Source of the DNA: Leifsonia xyli subsp. xyli str. CTCB07
GTDB lineage: Bacteria > Actinomycetota > Actinomycetes > Actinomycetales > Microbacteriaceae
Reading direction: 5' to 3'
DNA: 64,000 nucleotides
Assembly: GCF_000007665.1 (NCBI RefSeq)
Contig: NC_006087.1
Span: 310,001 to 374,000 of the forward strand
Positions 1-8,946 of this stretch are shown here, piece by piece. Under the pieces are notes generated by a model. That model saw only the letters and a program-made list of their open reading frames with translations. It searched no databases and was not told where the DNA came from. Every line of letters begins with the position of its first letter. The first letter of the stretch is position 1. The position numbers and the translations under genes were made by a program.

Positions 1-502
1 GGGTGGTCTCGGTCTGGCTGGCTCCGGTCCCTCCGGTCTGCCGCTGTTCCGGCATCTGCTGAAAATCGGGGAGGGTGCCGCTGAAACTGGTGTTCGTGAG
101 CGACAGCACCGCCGCGGCGGCGGAGACGTTCTCGACCTTCTTCGCGGTCGCCAGCGTGCTGGCGTCCATCGCGGTCGCGCCGCGAGCGGGCTCCAGACGG
201 GAGGTGTCGACCTGGCGGCCGGTCCCGGTGTCGGCGCCCGCCTCGGCGCCGAAGTCGAAGCGCGGTCCGCCCCCGGCGCCCCGCTGCGCGTTCGCGGTCT
301 GCGCGGTGGCCGGCTGGCTGACCGTGATGTCGGTGCCGACACCGTAGACGGATTGCAGGACGCTCGCCTGCGCCTCTTTGACCCCGGCGGAGACGGCGTC
401 GACGATGATGACGAGCGCGATTGCGAGGGCCATGCCGATGGCGATGATGGCTGTCTGCTTGCGGCGGTTGAGCAGCTCACGCCGCAGATAGGTCCCGAAC
501 AT
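1..502 (-). CDS. ABC transporter permease, FtsX/MacB type (partial, N-terminal part)
   Basis: Reading the minus strand from an ATG at 502 gives about 167 codons that run off the left edge of the window. The product begins MFGTYLRRELLNRRKQTAI and continues into one membrane helix at about residues 18-38. An extracytoplasmic Ala/Gly/Thr-rich region follows. This N-terminal layout (short basic stretch, single helix, periplasmic-type domain) is that of the MacB/FtsX permeases of efflux or lipoprotein-type ABC systems. A GAGAGAAG ribosome-binding site precedes the ATG. The gene is divergent from the two-component system at 655-3062, so that system may control it. The ATPase partner would lie outside the window. 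The family call is good; the substrate is unknown. Confidence 0.75.
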   Translation of the reverse strand, partial: MFGTYLRRELLNRRKQTAIIAIGMALAIALVIIVDAVSAGVKEAQASVLQSVYGVGTDITVSQPATAQTANAQRGAGGGPRFDFGAEAGADTGTGRQVDTSRLEPARGATAMDASTLATAKKVENVSAAAAVLSLTNTSFSGTLPDFQQMPEQRQTGGTGASQTETT

Positions 503-654
503 TGGTTTCCGCTTCTCTCGGGTCGAATGACTACGGAGGGAAAGTAGGCCGGGGCGTTTTCGGAACGCTGTGGCGAACCTATGGTTCTGCCGAGTGGAGG
601 CTTCTCAGGGTGTCCATGGTTTTCTCAAAGACACCGTCAAGACCTCTCCTGATA

Positions 655-1425
655 ATGAGGAAGGTGACCATCAATGCCCGAGCCGCCTCCGGCCCCTCCA
701 CCCAGCCCAGAACACTCCTGCGCCGCGCGGACGGCAGCTCCATTCGTGTGCTCGTCGTCGATGACGAGCACACGCTCACGGATCTGCTCGCCATGGCCCT
801 CCACTACGAGGACTGGGAGGTGAAGACCGCCTCGAACGGGCAGCAGGCTCTCCAGTTCTCCCGAGAATTTAGGCCGGATGTCGTGGTTCTGGACATCATG
901 CTCCCCGACATCGACGGCTTGCAGGTGCTTTCCCGGATGCGCGCCGACGGCAATGAGGCTCCCGTCCTCTTCCTCACCGCGAAAGACGCGCTGGACGACC
1001 GCATCGCCGGTCTCACCGCCGGAGGCGACGATTACGTCACGAAGCCGTTCAGCCTGGAGGAGCTGGTCGCCCGCCTCCGCGGCCTGCTGCGCCGGTCACG
1101 CGCCGCGGTCGCCGACCAGGACGACCCTGTTCTCGTCGTGGGCGACCTCGTGCTGGACGAGGACAGCTACGAGGTGCATCGCGACGGCGAGCCGATTCAG
1201 CTGACGGCCACCGAGTTTGAACTGCTGCGCTTCCTCATGCGGAATCCGCGGCGCGTGCTGAGCAAAGCGCAGATCCTCGACCGGGTGTGGAGCTACGACT
1301 TCGGGGGGTCCTCCAGTGTGGTCGAGTTGTACATCTCGTACCTGCGCAAGAAGATCGACGCGGGGCGCACCCCGATGATCCACACCGTCCGCGGAGCCGG
1401 TTATATGGTGAAGGCCGTGCAATGA
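655..1425 (+). CDS. OmpR/PhoP-family response regulator
   Basis: The protein has 256 residues from the ATG at 655. A receiver domain comes first (LVVDDE acidic pocket, phospho-acceptor Asp at about residue 80 in VVLDIMLP, conserved Lys in DDYVTKPFS). A winged-helix DNA-binding domain ends the protein (VHRDGEPIQLTATEFELLR through RKKIDAG...VRGAGYMV). The frame is open upstream to 502, so the start is uncertain: GTG at 664 and ATG at 616 are alternatives, and none has a strong Shine-Dalgarno sequence. The stop overlaps the kinase start as ATGA, so the pair is translationally coupled. It resembles the actinobacterial TcrX/PhoP group. The targets are unknown; the divergent ABC permease is a plausible one. 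Confidence 0.9.
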   Translation: MRKVTINARAASGPSTQPRTLLRRADGSSIRVLVVDDEHTLTDLLAMALHYEDWEVKTASNGQQALQFSREFRPDVVVLDIMLPDIDGLQVLSRMRADGNEAPVLFLTAKDALDDRIAGLTAGGDDYVTKPFSLEELVARLRGLLRRSRAAVADQDDPVLVVGDLVLDEDSYEVHRDGEPIQLTATEFELLRFLMRNPRRVLSKAQILDRVWSYDFGGSSSVVELYISYLRKKIDAGRTPMIHTVRGAGYMVKAVQ

Positions 1426-3062
1426 CCACTGCCCGCTCGGCGGGCGCTCCGACCACCGGCCGCGTGCGCGGCTGGTTCGCGCACATCCGTCCGTTCCGCT
1501 CGTGGGCCCTCCGCAGCCGGGTGGTTCTCGTCGTCGTCGCGATGCTCGCGGTTCTCGGTGCGGCGATCGGGACGGTCAGCGTCCTCGCACTGCGTACCTA
1601 CCTGATGCAGCGCCTCGACGGGCAGCTCACGAGCGCACTTTCCCGCGGCGCGCATGCCGCCGACAGTCTGTTCGGCGCGTCGCCGACCGGGCCCGAGGGC
1701 ATCCGGATCGTGGCCGCCCCCGGTCAGCCGACGGGGACGTTCGGCACCATTCGCAGCGGGAACCAGTTCCTCTTCCCCGTCATCCTCACCGACCGTCCGG
1801 CCGGCAGCGCCGACAACCATCCGGCGGAGCCGCGGGTCGTCGGTCTCATCCCGGGCGATCAGCTCCGCTCCCTGCCCGCGGACGCCAATCCGCGCACGAT
1901 CGACTTTGGCTCCGCTTACGGCGACTACCGCGTTGCCGCGTACCCGCTCGAGAACGGCGACTCCGTCATCATCGGCCTGCCGCTCAGCGACGTTCAGGCG
2001 ACCGTGGGCCGGCTGACGTTCGTCATCGTCCTGGTCACCCTCGCCGGGATCGTCTCCGCCTTTTTCCTCGCGAGCTTTGTGATCCGCCTGGCCATGCGTC
2101 CGCTGGAGCGTGTCGCGGGGACGGCCGAACAGGTGGCGCATATGCCGCTCGACCGCGGCGATGTGGCGCTCTCCGTCCGTGTCCCCGAGGAGGACACCGA
2201 TGCGCACACCGAGGTGGGCAAAGTCGGCGCGGCCCTCAACCGGATGCTGGGGCATGTCGCGTCGGCCCTGACCGCCCGGCAGGCGAGCGAGCTGAAGGTG
2301 CGCCAGTTCGTCGCCGACGCGAGCCACGAGCTGCGCACGCCGCTGGCGTCCATCCGCGGGTACGCCGAGCTGACCCGCCGCTCCCCGCACGAGCTGCCGC
2401 GCGACGTCACCCATTCGCTCGGCCGCATCGAGTCGGAGGCCACCCGGATGACCTCGCTCGTCGAGGACCTCCTCCTCCTCGCCCGCCTGGACGAGGGCCG
2501 CGAGCTCGACCGGGACCCCGTCGATCTCTCGCTGCTGCTCGTGGACGCGCTGAGCGATGCCCACGCCGCCGGGCCCGGCCACGCCTGGAGCATCCTCCTG
2601 CCGGAGGAGCCCGTCGACGTGCTGGGCGACGCGCAGCGGCTGCACCAGGTCGTGGCGAACCTGTTGGCGAACGCGCGCCTGCACACGCCGGAGGCGACGA
2701 AGGTCACGGCGTCGCTGACGGTGGATGCGGAGGCCGGGCAGGCCGTCGTCACGGTCGCGGACGACGGTCCCGGCATCCCGGAGGGGTTGCAGTCCACGCT
2801 GTTCGAGCGGTTCGCGCGCGGCGATAGCTCGCGGGCCCGGACGACGGGCTCGACGGGCCTGGGGCTGGCGATCGTGCAGGCGGTCGTGGTGGCGCACGAC
2901 GGGACGGTGTCTGTGCAGAGCCGGCCGGGTGACACCGTGTTCACGGTGCGGTTGCCCCTGGCGCTCGCCGCCGAGCAGACCGCGGCGGTGGATGGAGCCG
3001 GAGCAGAAGCCGCAGCCCCGGTGGCTCCGGAGACCGGTCCGGGCGTGGGGGACGTGCGATGA
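1422..3062 (+). CDS. Sensor histidine kinase
   Basis: This 546-residue membrane kinase is the partner of the preceding regulator, with a 4-nt ATGA overlap. The first helix lies at about residues 33-55, followed by an extracytoplasmic sensor region and a second helix at about 197-220. HAMP comes next, then HisKA with the phospho-acceptor His near residue 302 (VADASHELRTPL). The HATPase domain shows N box NLLANARLHTP, G1 DDGPGIP, F box LFERFARGD and G2 GSTGLGLAIV. All catalytic boxes are intact, in contrast to many neighbouring genes. Length and architecture are normal for the PhoR/TcrY-like class. The signal cannot be read from sequence. Confidence 0.92.
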   Translation: MTTARSAGAPTTGRVRGWFAHIRPFRSWALRSRVVLVVVAMLAVLGAAIGTVSVLALRTYLMQRLDGQLTSALSRGAHAADSLFGASPTGPEGIRIVAAPGQPTGTFGTIRSGNQFLFPVILTDRPAGSADNHPAEPRVVGLIPGDQLRSLPADANPRTIDFGSAYGDYRVAAYPLENGDSVIIGLPLSDVQATVGRLTFVIVLVTLAGIVSAFFLASFVIRLAMRPLERVAGTAEQVAHMPLDRGDVALSVRVPEEDTDAHTEVGKVGAALNRMLGHVASALTARQASELKVRQFVADASHELRTPLASIRGYAELTRRSPHELPRDVTHSLGRIESEATRMTSLVEDLLLLARLDEGRELDRDPVDLSLLLVDALSDAHAAGPGHAWSILLPEEPVDVLGDAQRLHQVVANLLANARLHTPEATKVTASLTVDAEAGQAVVTVADDGPGIPEGLQSTLFERFARGDSSRARTTGSTGLGLAIVQAVVVAHDGTVSVQSRPGDTVFTVRLPLALAAEQTAAVDGAGAEAAAPVAPETGPGVGDVR

Positions 3063-3844
3063 CACCGACGCTCGTTGCCGTGACGGAGTATGGTTTGTCC
3101 TCCGCTCCGCCTCTCCTCTATATCCGCGCTCTGCCCGCGGAGAGCGGCCGGCCGTGCGGTTTCGGCCGGGCGTTCGAGCGGTGGGTGCTGCGCGGGCCGG
3201 CGCGCGAACGCGCCGTCTACGCGGTCGGACGCCCGATGTCGCTGCCGGTGGATGCGGACATGTCGCGGCTCGCGGAGGTGTACGCCAACGTTGTGCGGGG
3301 GCGTTTCGACGGGCCGGTCTCCCTGATGGGAATGTCGACGGGCGCGAGTGTCGCCTTGCAGCTCGCGGCCGACCATCCCGAGCTCGTGGACAGCCTGGTC
3401 GTCGCGGCGGGCGCCGGGCGCCTCAGTCCGCGGGGCCGGGCCGTGCAGCGCCGGTACGCGGCGATGCTCGCGGCGGGGGGTCACCGGGCTGCGGCGGAGC
3501 TGGCGAGCGCGACGATGTCGTTCCGGCGTCTGGACCCGCTGGTGCGAGCGGCGACGAGGCTTCTCCCCGCGCCCGATGACATCGAGAGCCTCTTGACGAT
3601 CCTGCGTGCGGAGGACGGATTCGATGTCCGGGACCGTTTGGGGCGGGTCGGCGCCCCGACGCTCATCCTCTCCGGCGGACGGGACGTGTTCTACCCGGCC
3701 GAACTCGGTCGCGAGACGGCGGTGAGGATGCCACGCGCTACGCACATCGTCTACCGGGACCGGGCGCACGGCGGTGTCCCGCTGCATCCGAGGTTCGCCG
3801 CCGACATCGCCGCGTTCCTGCGGCGGACGCAGCCAACGGGGTGA
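3059..3844 (+). CDS. Alpha/beta-fold hydrolase
   Basis: The protein has 261 residues, and its start overlaps the kinase stop as ATGA, so it is the third gene of the two-component operon. The nucleophile elbow GMSTGAS supplies the Ser. A candidate catalytic Asp lies in LILSGGRDVFYP and a late His in RDRAHGGVPLHP, which completes a triad of the usual order. There is no signal peptide, so it is cytoplasmic. The substrate is not predictable. Placement behind a sensor kinase suggests co-expression rather than a signalling role. Confidence 0.8.
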   Translation: MTPTLVAVTEYGLSSAPPLLYIRALPAESGRPCGFGRAFERWVLRGPARERAVYAVGRPMSLPVDADMSRLAEVYANVVRGRFDGPVSLMGMSTGASVALQLAADHPELVDSLVVAAGAGRLSPRGRAVQRRYAAMLAAGGHRAAAELASATMSFRRLDPLVRAATRLLPAPDDIESLLTILRAEDGFDVRDRLGRVGAPTLILSGGRDVFYPAELGRETAVRMPRATHIVYRDRAHGGVPLHPRFAADIAAFLRRTQPTG

Positions 3845-3879
3845 TTTGCGCATCCGCACGCCCATCCCGTACCCTGGTC

Positions 3880-4014
3880 GAAGCCAAAGACCGCTGGTTG
3901 TCGTGACTGCACGACCGAAGACTCATTTCGATGGGGGCCTGCGCAGGTAAAGAAGCGTGTCTCGCAGTTCTCTGCGTCTCCAGCTCCGTTCCCTGCGCCG
4001 GAGCTTTTTCTTTT
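3880..4014 (+). ncRNA. Ribosomal protein L10 leader (autoregulatory 5' element of rplJ-rplL)
   Basis: Between the hydrolase and rplJ lies a structured leader with the landmarks of the L10 leader family: a GACCGCTGG segment near 3889, CCGAAGACTC near 3915 and CTGCGCAGG near 3940. A strong hairpin with a T-run follows. In the known family, excess L10(L12)4 complex binds the leader and lowers rplJL expression. The motif recognition is from sequence; the mechanism is family knowledge. Confidence 0.72.
3982..4014 (+). terminator. Attenuator-type hairpin in the rplJ leader
   Basis: AGCTCCG at 3982-3988 pairs with CGGAGCT at 3999-4005, followed by TTTTTCTTTT. It lies inside the rplJ leader about 65 bases before the start codon. 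That fits conditional (attenuation) rather than plain termination. Confidence 0.75.
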
Positions 4015-4077
4015 GCCCGCGGTCGAGGCGCACATCGCCCCCGCGGTGTGCGACGAAGAAGATTAGAGGAGTAGGCC

Positions 4078-4596
4078 ATGGCGAACAAGGAAGCTACGGT
4101 CGCCGAGCTGGAGAACCTGTTCGACAGCTCGACCGCCGTTCTGCTGACCGAGTACCGCGGTCTCACTGTCGCGCAGCTCAAGACGCTGCGCACGTCCATC
4201 AGTGAGCACGCAACGTACGCCGTGGTGAAGAACACGCTGACCAAGATCGCGGCCAACAAGAAGGGCATCTCGTCGTTCGACGAGGAGCTCGTCGGTCCGT
4301 CCGCGATCGCCTTCGTGCATGGTGACCCGGTCGCCGTCGCGAAGTCGCTGCGTGACTTTGCCAAGGCAAACCCTCTGCTGGTGGTCAAGAGCGGTTACTT
4401 CGACGGTAACCCGCTGACCGCAGAAGAGGTAGGCAAGCTCGCCGATCTCGAGTCCCGTGAGGTTCTGCTGGCCAAGCTGGCCGGCGCCTTCAAGGCCTCG
4501 CTGTTCGGAGCCGCATATCTGTTCAACGCACCGCTGTCGCAGGCCGTTCGCACGGTCGATGCGCTGCGTGAGAAGCAGGAGTCCGCTGCTGAGTAA
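4078..4596 (+). CDS. rplJ: 50S ribosomal protein L10
   Basis: This 172-residue protein forms the base of the L7/L12 stalk on the large subunit and recruits translation factors through L7/L12. The sequence shows the family start ([15 protein letters not shown]), the [19 protein letters not shown] segment, and the C-terminal helical tail that binds L12 dimers. A strong AGAGGAG ribosome-binding site precedes the ATG. It is co-transcribed with rplL 22 bases downstream, under the leader and attenuator at 3880-4014. Confidence 0.97.
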   Translation: MANKEATVAELENLFDSSTAVLLTEYRGLTVAQLKTLRTSISEHATYAVVKNTLTKIAANKKGISSFDEELVGPSAIAFVHGDPVAVAKSLRDFAKANPLLVVKSGYFDGNPLTAEEVGKLADLESREVLLAKLAGAFKASLFGAAYLFNAPLSQAVRTVDALREKQESAAE

Positions 4597-4618
4597 TCAC
4601 ACACTAAGGAGAGAAATC

Positions 4619-5017
4619 ATGGCAAAGCTGTCGACTGACGAGCTGCTCGAGGCGTTCAAGGACCTGACCCTGATCGAGCTGAGCGAGTTCGTGAAGAAAT
4701 TCGAGGAGACCTTCGAGGTCACCGCCGCCGCCCCCCCCGTCGCCGTCGCCGCGGCCCCCGCCGCCGGTGGCGCCGGTGCCGCCGCCGAGGATGCTGAGCA
4801 GAAGGACTCGTTCGACATCGTTCTCGAGTCCGTCGACGCCAGCAAGAAGATCCAGGTCATCAAGGAGGTGCGCGCCCTCACCAGCCTCGGCCTCGGTGAG
4901 GCGAAGGCCCTCGTCGACGGCGCTCCGAGCACCGTTCTCGAAGGCGCCAACAAGGAGGCCGCCGACAAGGCCAAGACCCAGCTCGAAGGAGCTGGCGGCA
5001 CCATCAACCTCAAGTAG
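4619..5017 (+). CDS. rplL: 50S ribosomal protein L7/L12
   Basis: This 132-residue acidic stalk protein has an N-terminal dimerisation and L10-binding segment ([21 protein letters not shown]). An Ala/Pro/Gly-rich hinge lies at about residues 38-60. The C-terminal domain contacts elongation factors ([20 protein letters not shown]). The ribosome-binding site is AAGGAGAG. The gene follows rplJ closely, and the operon ends in hairpins downstream. Length is normal. Confidence 0.97.
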   Translation: MAKLSTDELLEAFKDLTLIELSEFVKKFEETFEVTAAAPPVAVAAAPAAGGAGAAAEDAEQKDSFDIVLESVDASKKIQVIKEVRALTSLGLGEAKALVDGAPSTVLEGANKEAADKAKTQLEGAGGTINLK

Positions 5018-5103
5018 TCGCGGCCCCCTCCGGGGCGCTCCTACCGCAGGTTGATCGGCCACGCGACGCGGACTCCTCCCACCAGAGAGCGTTCCGCGTT
5101 GCG

Positions 5104-5138
5104 GAGGGCGTCGACCCCGTCACGGGGGCGACGCCCTC
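5104..5138 (+). terminator. Terminator hairpin after rplJL
   Basis: GAGGGCGTCG at 5104-5113 pairs perfectly with CGACGCCCTC at 5129-5138; a weak T-rich tract (GTGTTT) follows. It is the first strong hairpin after rplL. No gene is visible between 5018 and 5453. Confidence 0.7.
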
Positions 5139-5246
5139 CCGTGTTTAACGCGGGGAGCGAGCGGATTGATCTCCATCAGGACCGCAGCGCCGGTCTCTCG
5201 CAGAGTGTGGAGTCGATCATCGGCTTCCGTTCCGCCCGGAACTGCG

Positions 5247-5279
5247 AAGAGCCGCCCTGTCCTAGTCAGGGCGGCTCTT
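5247..5279. terminator. Second perfect hairpin between rplL and the lacI remnant
   Basis: AAGAGCCGCCCT at 5247-5258 pairs with its complement at 5268-5279 around a 9-nt loop. The 12-bp stem could stop transcription from either side, that is from rplJL or from the minus-strand lacI remnant. Confidence 0.6.
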
Positions 5280-5453
5280 CCCGTTCCGGAGCTCAAGAGT
5301 TCGGCAACGGGCGGTCGCCGGCTGGCGATCGTGCCTACCCGAAAGGCGCGATCGGCCAACGGCCAACGGCCAACGGAACTATTATTCCAAAACGTGAGCG
5401 TCCTGCGGTTCAGGATGGCCGATTTGACGGAGATCGTCTGAAGATTCCGTGTG

Positions 5454-5925
5454 TCAGTGCGGGGGAGCGGTGGAGCTGCGGACGACGAGCGTCGCCGCCG
5501 CCCCCACCGAGCGTGTATACGGCTCCGCGCCGCCGAGTTCCTCGAGCAGCATCCGTGCGGCTGTCACACCCTGCTCGAACGGGTTCTGGGCATCATCCAG
5601 TCGCGGTTGCAGAACGATGTCCGCGGAGTCGCGAACGTCCTCACGAACACGGTGTCCAGGCCCTCCAGCACCTGTGTGTAGAACCATCGGCTGACCGAGG
5701 GGACGAGCACGCCTAGAGCGAGCGTGCGCCCGCTCGCCCGCCCCGATGCGCTCGACGATGCGACAGAGCCGATCTCGTCCGCCGCCCGGTGTGCGGCGTC
5801 GCGGGTCTTGTCGGACACATTCGGGAGCCCCCGCAGCGCCCGGGAGACCGTCGCCGTGGAGACGCCGGCCGCCTGGGCGGCCTTCGGATGGACAGCGTCG
5901 TGGTGGCGTGCCCGTTGCTGCCGCC
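5454..5925 (-). pseudogene. LacI-family transcriptional regulator, internally deleted with a filler insertion
   Basis: The minus strand keeps the N-terminal helix-turn-helix (AAQAAGVSTATVSRALRG), the hinge, and the start of the ligand domain (LALGVLVPSVSRWFYTQ). Then it jumps to the C-terminal end (NPFEQGVTAARMLLEELGG ... VGAAATLVVRSS) and a TGA at 5456. Roughly 200 codons are missing. In their place sits a 69-bp copy of part of the neighbouring ABC exporter gene (5588-5656). The extreme N-terminus is also out of frame near 5896. It was a sugar-type repressor; nothing functional can remain. Confidence 0.85.
5588..5656. repeat. 69-bp copy of an internal segment of the ABC exporter gene (source 6515-6583)
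   Basis: The stretch is identical to 6515-6583 except for one base (5622 C versus 6549 G), 68 of 69. The source encodes the exporter membrane-domain segment IIQSRLQNDVGGVANVLTNT. In the copy it lies inside the minus-strand lacI remnant, where it has no sense as part of LacI. It marks the site of a deletion repaired with copied DNA. Confidence 0.95.
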
Positions 5926-6063
5926 GGTGAGGATCTGCGGCAGGTCGTAGATGCGCAGCGCGTCCAGAACGCGAAACAGCTCCTGACCCCTCCCTCTCCG
6001 CTGGCTTTGTCGCGCGTTTCAGCGGCGGCGGGGATGCGCGGCCCGGAGAGTTACTCTGAACTC

Positions 6064-7946
6064 ATGAGCGGGATGCGCGGAGTCGGCGGCGGTGGGGTGC
6101 GGTCGCGTGTCAGCGGTGGGGACGCCGAAGCGCAGAAGGCGCTGAACGCGACAGCGCCCCGCATCCCGCATTTGTTCCGGCGGATCATGGCGCTCTTCGC
6201 GCCGTACCGGGCCGCGATCGCGCTGACGATGGCGCTGGTGCTGATCGGCCCGCGCTGTCGGTGATCCCGCCGCTGCTGACGCAGCGGGCCTTCGACGATG
6301 GTCTGTTCCCGAAGACGGGGAGGCCGGACCTGCCGATGCTGATCGAGACCGTGGCGCTGATGGTCGTGGTGTTCGTCAGCTCGGCTCTGCTCGGGGTGTG
6401 GCAGACCTATCTGACCGCGTCGGTCGGCAACAAGCTGATGATGGGGGCGCTGCGGGTGCGGTTGTTCTCGCACCTGCAGTCGATGGAGCTGAGCTTCTTC
6501 ACGAAGACCAAGACGGGCATCATCCAGTCGCGGTTGCAGAACGATGTCGGCGGAGTCGCGAACGTCCTCACGAACACGGTGTCGAGCGTCCTGGGCAACA
6601 CGGTCACGGTGATCGCCGCGCTGGTCGCGATGCTGCTCCTCAACGGGCAGCTGACGATTGTGGCCGTGATCCTCATGCCCCTTCTGGTGATCGCGCAGCG
6701 GCGGGTCGGGCAGGCGCGGGCGCGGATCGTGACGAAGACGCAGGAGTCGCTGTCGGATATGACCGCGATCACACAGGAGACGCTGAGCGTGTCGGGCATC
6801 CTGCTCGCGAAGAGCTTCAACCGGCAGCGCGCCGAAGTCGAGCGCTACTCCGACGAGAACCGCACCCAGATTCGCTTGCAGGTCTCGCAGGCGATGAGCG
6901 GCCAGTGGTTCTTCGCGATGGTGAACATCTTCCTCTCGTCCATCCCCGCGATCGTCTACCTCGTCTCGGGCTGGCTGGTGCTCGGCGGTGCGACCGACAT
7001 CACCGCGGGCACGATCGTGGCGTTCACGACCGTGCAGGCGCGGCTGCTCTTCCCGCTGCTCGCCCTCATGCGGGTGGCGCTCGACCTGCAGACGTCCGGT
7101 GCGCTGTTTGCGAGGATCTTCGAATACCTCGACCTCAAGCCGGCCATCGTGGACCGGCCGGATGCGGCGCCGGTCGACTCCGGGCGCGAACTCGGGCGGA
7201 TCGAGTTCGACCGCGTCGCCTTCCGCTACCCGGATGCGCGGCAGGGGGAGCGGAACACGCTCGACGACGTCTTCTTCGTGATCGAACCGGGTCAGTTTGC
7301 CGCCTTCGTGGGGCCGAGCGGGGCGGGGAAGACCACCGTCTCGTACCTCATCCCGCGATTCTACGACGCGACGAGCGGGCGCATCCTGTTCGGCGGAACG
7401 GATCTCCGAGCGCTCCGGCAGGAGTCGCTGGTCTCCCACATCGGCGTCGTGAGCCAGGAGACGTACCTCTTCCACGCGACCATCGCCGAGAATCTGCGCT
7501 ACGCACGGCCGGACGCGACGCAGGAGGAAGTGGAGTCGGCGGCGCGGCGGGCGAACATCCACGACACGATCGTCGGCTTTCCAGATGGCTACGAGACCGT
7601 GGTCGGCGAACGGGGCTACCGGCTCTCGGGAGGCGAGAAGCAGCGGATCGCCATCGCGCGCGTCCTGCTCAAGGACCCCGCAGTTCTGATTCTGGACGAG
7701 GCGACCAGTGCGCTCGACAGCATCTCGGAGCGCGTGGTGCAGCAGGCGCTGGACACGGCTTCGCGCGGCCGCACGACCATCGCGATCGCCCACCGCCTCT
7801 CCACCATCGTCGCGGCCGACGTCATCTTCGTTGTCGACCGCGGTCGGATCGTGGAGCGGGGGAACCACCGGCAGCTGCTGGAAGCCGGGGGCGTCTACGC
7901 GCTGCTGCACGGGGAGCAGCTCGAAGGCTCACTGCTCGACAGCTGA
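6064..7946 (+). pseudogene. ABC exporter (fused permease and ATPase) with a 1-nt frameshift
   Basis: This half-transporter would be about 627 residues. The first 63 codons (from ATG 6064) and the remainder (open from 6261) are in different frames. The break is at about 6249-6253, in ATCGGCCCGCG, where one base appears to be missing before the expected IGAALSVIPPLLTQR. Downstream everything is intact: six-helix domain, Walker A GPSGAGKTT, Q-loop, signature LSGGEK, Walker B VLILDEATS and H-loop AHR. A shortened protein from GTG 6261 is conceivable but would lack the first transmembrane helix. The substrate is unknown (lipid or drug-type exporter family). Confidence 0.85.
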
Positions 7947-7956
7947 GCGGGGGAGC

Positions 7957-7990
7957 GGAGCCCCCCGGACGATCGTCCGTCCGGGGCTCC
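7957..7990. terminator. Bidirectional terminator between convergent genes
   Basis: GGAGCCCC...GGACG at 7957-7971 pairs with CGTCCGGGGCTCC at 7978-7990, with a 2-nt bulge. It lies between the ABC exporter (+) and the gene at 8051-8806 (-). Confidence 0.6.
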
Positions 7991-8050
7991 ACCGTCGCCG
8001 GCCTGGCGCTGGACCGGCGTTCGCGGCGCTGATCGCGACGGGGCGACCGC

Positions 8051-8806
8051 CTAGCCGCGCGCGGAACCGGTGAGCTCGCCGCTCTCTTCCGCGGAGACGA
8101 GGAAGCAGGTGATGCCGCGCTTCTGCATCGACCAGGAGGCGGACGTCGGGCCGAAGTAGTTGATCGCGTATCCGGAAGCGTCGGTCTCCGCTCCGATGTA
8201 CTGCGCAAACGCTTCCCCGGTGCAGGCTTTGCCGGCCGCCGCTTTCACGGCCTCGGCGCCGGGGAACGCGGCGTCGCCGGCCATCTCGAAGGTGTGGAAG
8301 ACCTCGGCAGTGTGGGGCCCGGCGCAGTCGAGGACTTCGATGGTGCTCGCGATTCCGCTGGCCGGGAGCGCCAGGCAGTCGCCGACCTTGAGATCCTCGA
8401 CAGCGATCGACGCATCCGAGACGGCGTCTTCGGTCTCGGAGGCGTCGAGGGAGGGGGAGGCCGTCGTGGACGCGGCGTTCACGACGAAGGCTGTGGCCGC
8501 TATCGTCATGACGACCGAGGCCAGCACCAGCACGGCGCCGACGCAGGTGCCGACGATCGCCAGAGTGCGGGCGCTCTTGCCGGCTGCGGTCGCCGCCGGG
8601 AGGTCCTGGGCCGCGAGCGCGCGCCGCGCGGCGACCGATTTGAGGATCGCGGCGATGCCGACCGGCCAGAACAGCACGGTGGAGACGATCGAGAAGGCGA
8701 GGTGGGTCGCCGGCGGCCGGGGCTGCGCCGCCTGCTGGGGCTGCGGCGGCTGGGGCTGGGCGGACCCAGGCTGCTGCGGGGTTCCGGGGGCAGGCTGAGA
8801 CGTCAC
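8051..8806 (-). CDS. DUF4190/septum-formation-domain membrane protein
   Basis: The protein has 251 residues from GTG 8806, with a clear AAGGAG ribosome-binding site at 8814-8819. The N-terminus is a Pro/Gln-rich cytoplasmic stretch. Two hydrophobic segments follow (about residues 38-60 and 80-110), a DUF4190-like pair. The extracytoplasmic C-terminal domain begins at VGDCLALP and has spaced Cys residues (GDC, VLDCAGPH, KACTGE, GITCFL), matching the Septum_form-type domain. That domain is common in Actinobacteria; its biochemical role is not established. Confidence 0.75.
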   Translation of the reverse strand: MTSQPAPGTPQQPGSAQPQPPQPQQAAQPRPPATHLAFSIVSTVLFWPVGIAAILKSVAARRALAAQDLPAATAAGKSARTLAIVGTCVGAVLVLASVVMTIAATAFVVNAASTTASPSLDASETEDAVSDASIAVEDLKVGDCLALPASGIASTIEVLDCAGPHTAEVFHTFEMAGDAAFPGAEAVKAAAGKACTGEAFAQYIGAETDASGYAINYFGPTSASWSMQKRGITCFLVSAEESGELTGSARG

Positions 8807-8946
8807 GGTGGGACTCCTTATGGGTGGTCGGATACGCGAGAATCGAGCACCGCTGTTCACCCTAGAGGGGAAGGCCCCCCGCTCAGTGACGGTCCACACG
8901 GAATTTGCGCAGACACGGCCGGCCGGCCCGAGTTCGCGCGACCGGT

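Noticed and set aside
1401..3865. Long minus-strand open frames (554 and 623 codons) opposite the sensor kinase
   Set aside because: They are antisense shadows of a high-GC gene: Arg/Pro/Ala-rich text, no domain, and the plus strand has complete kinase motifs.
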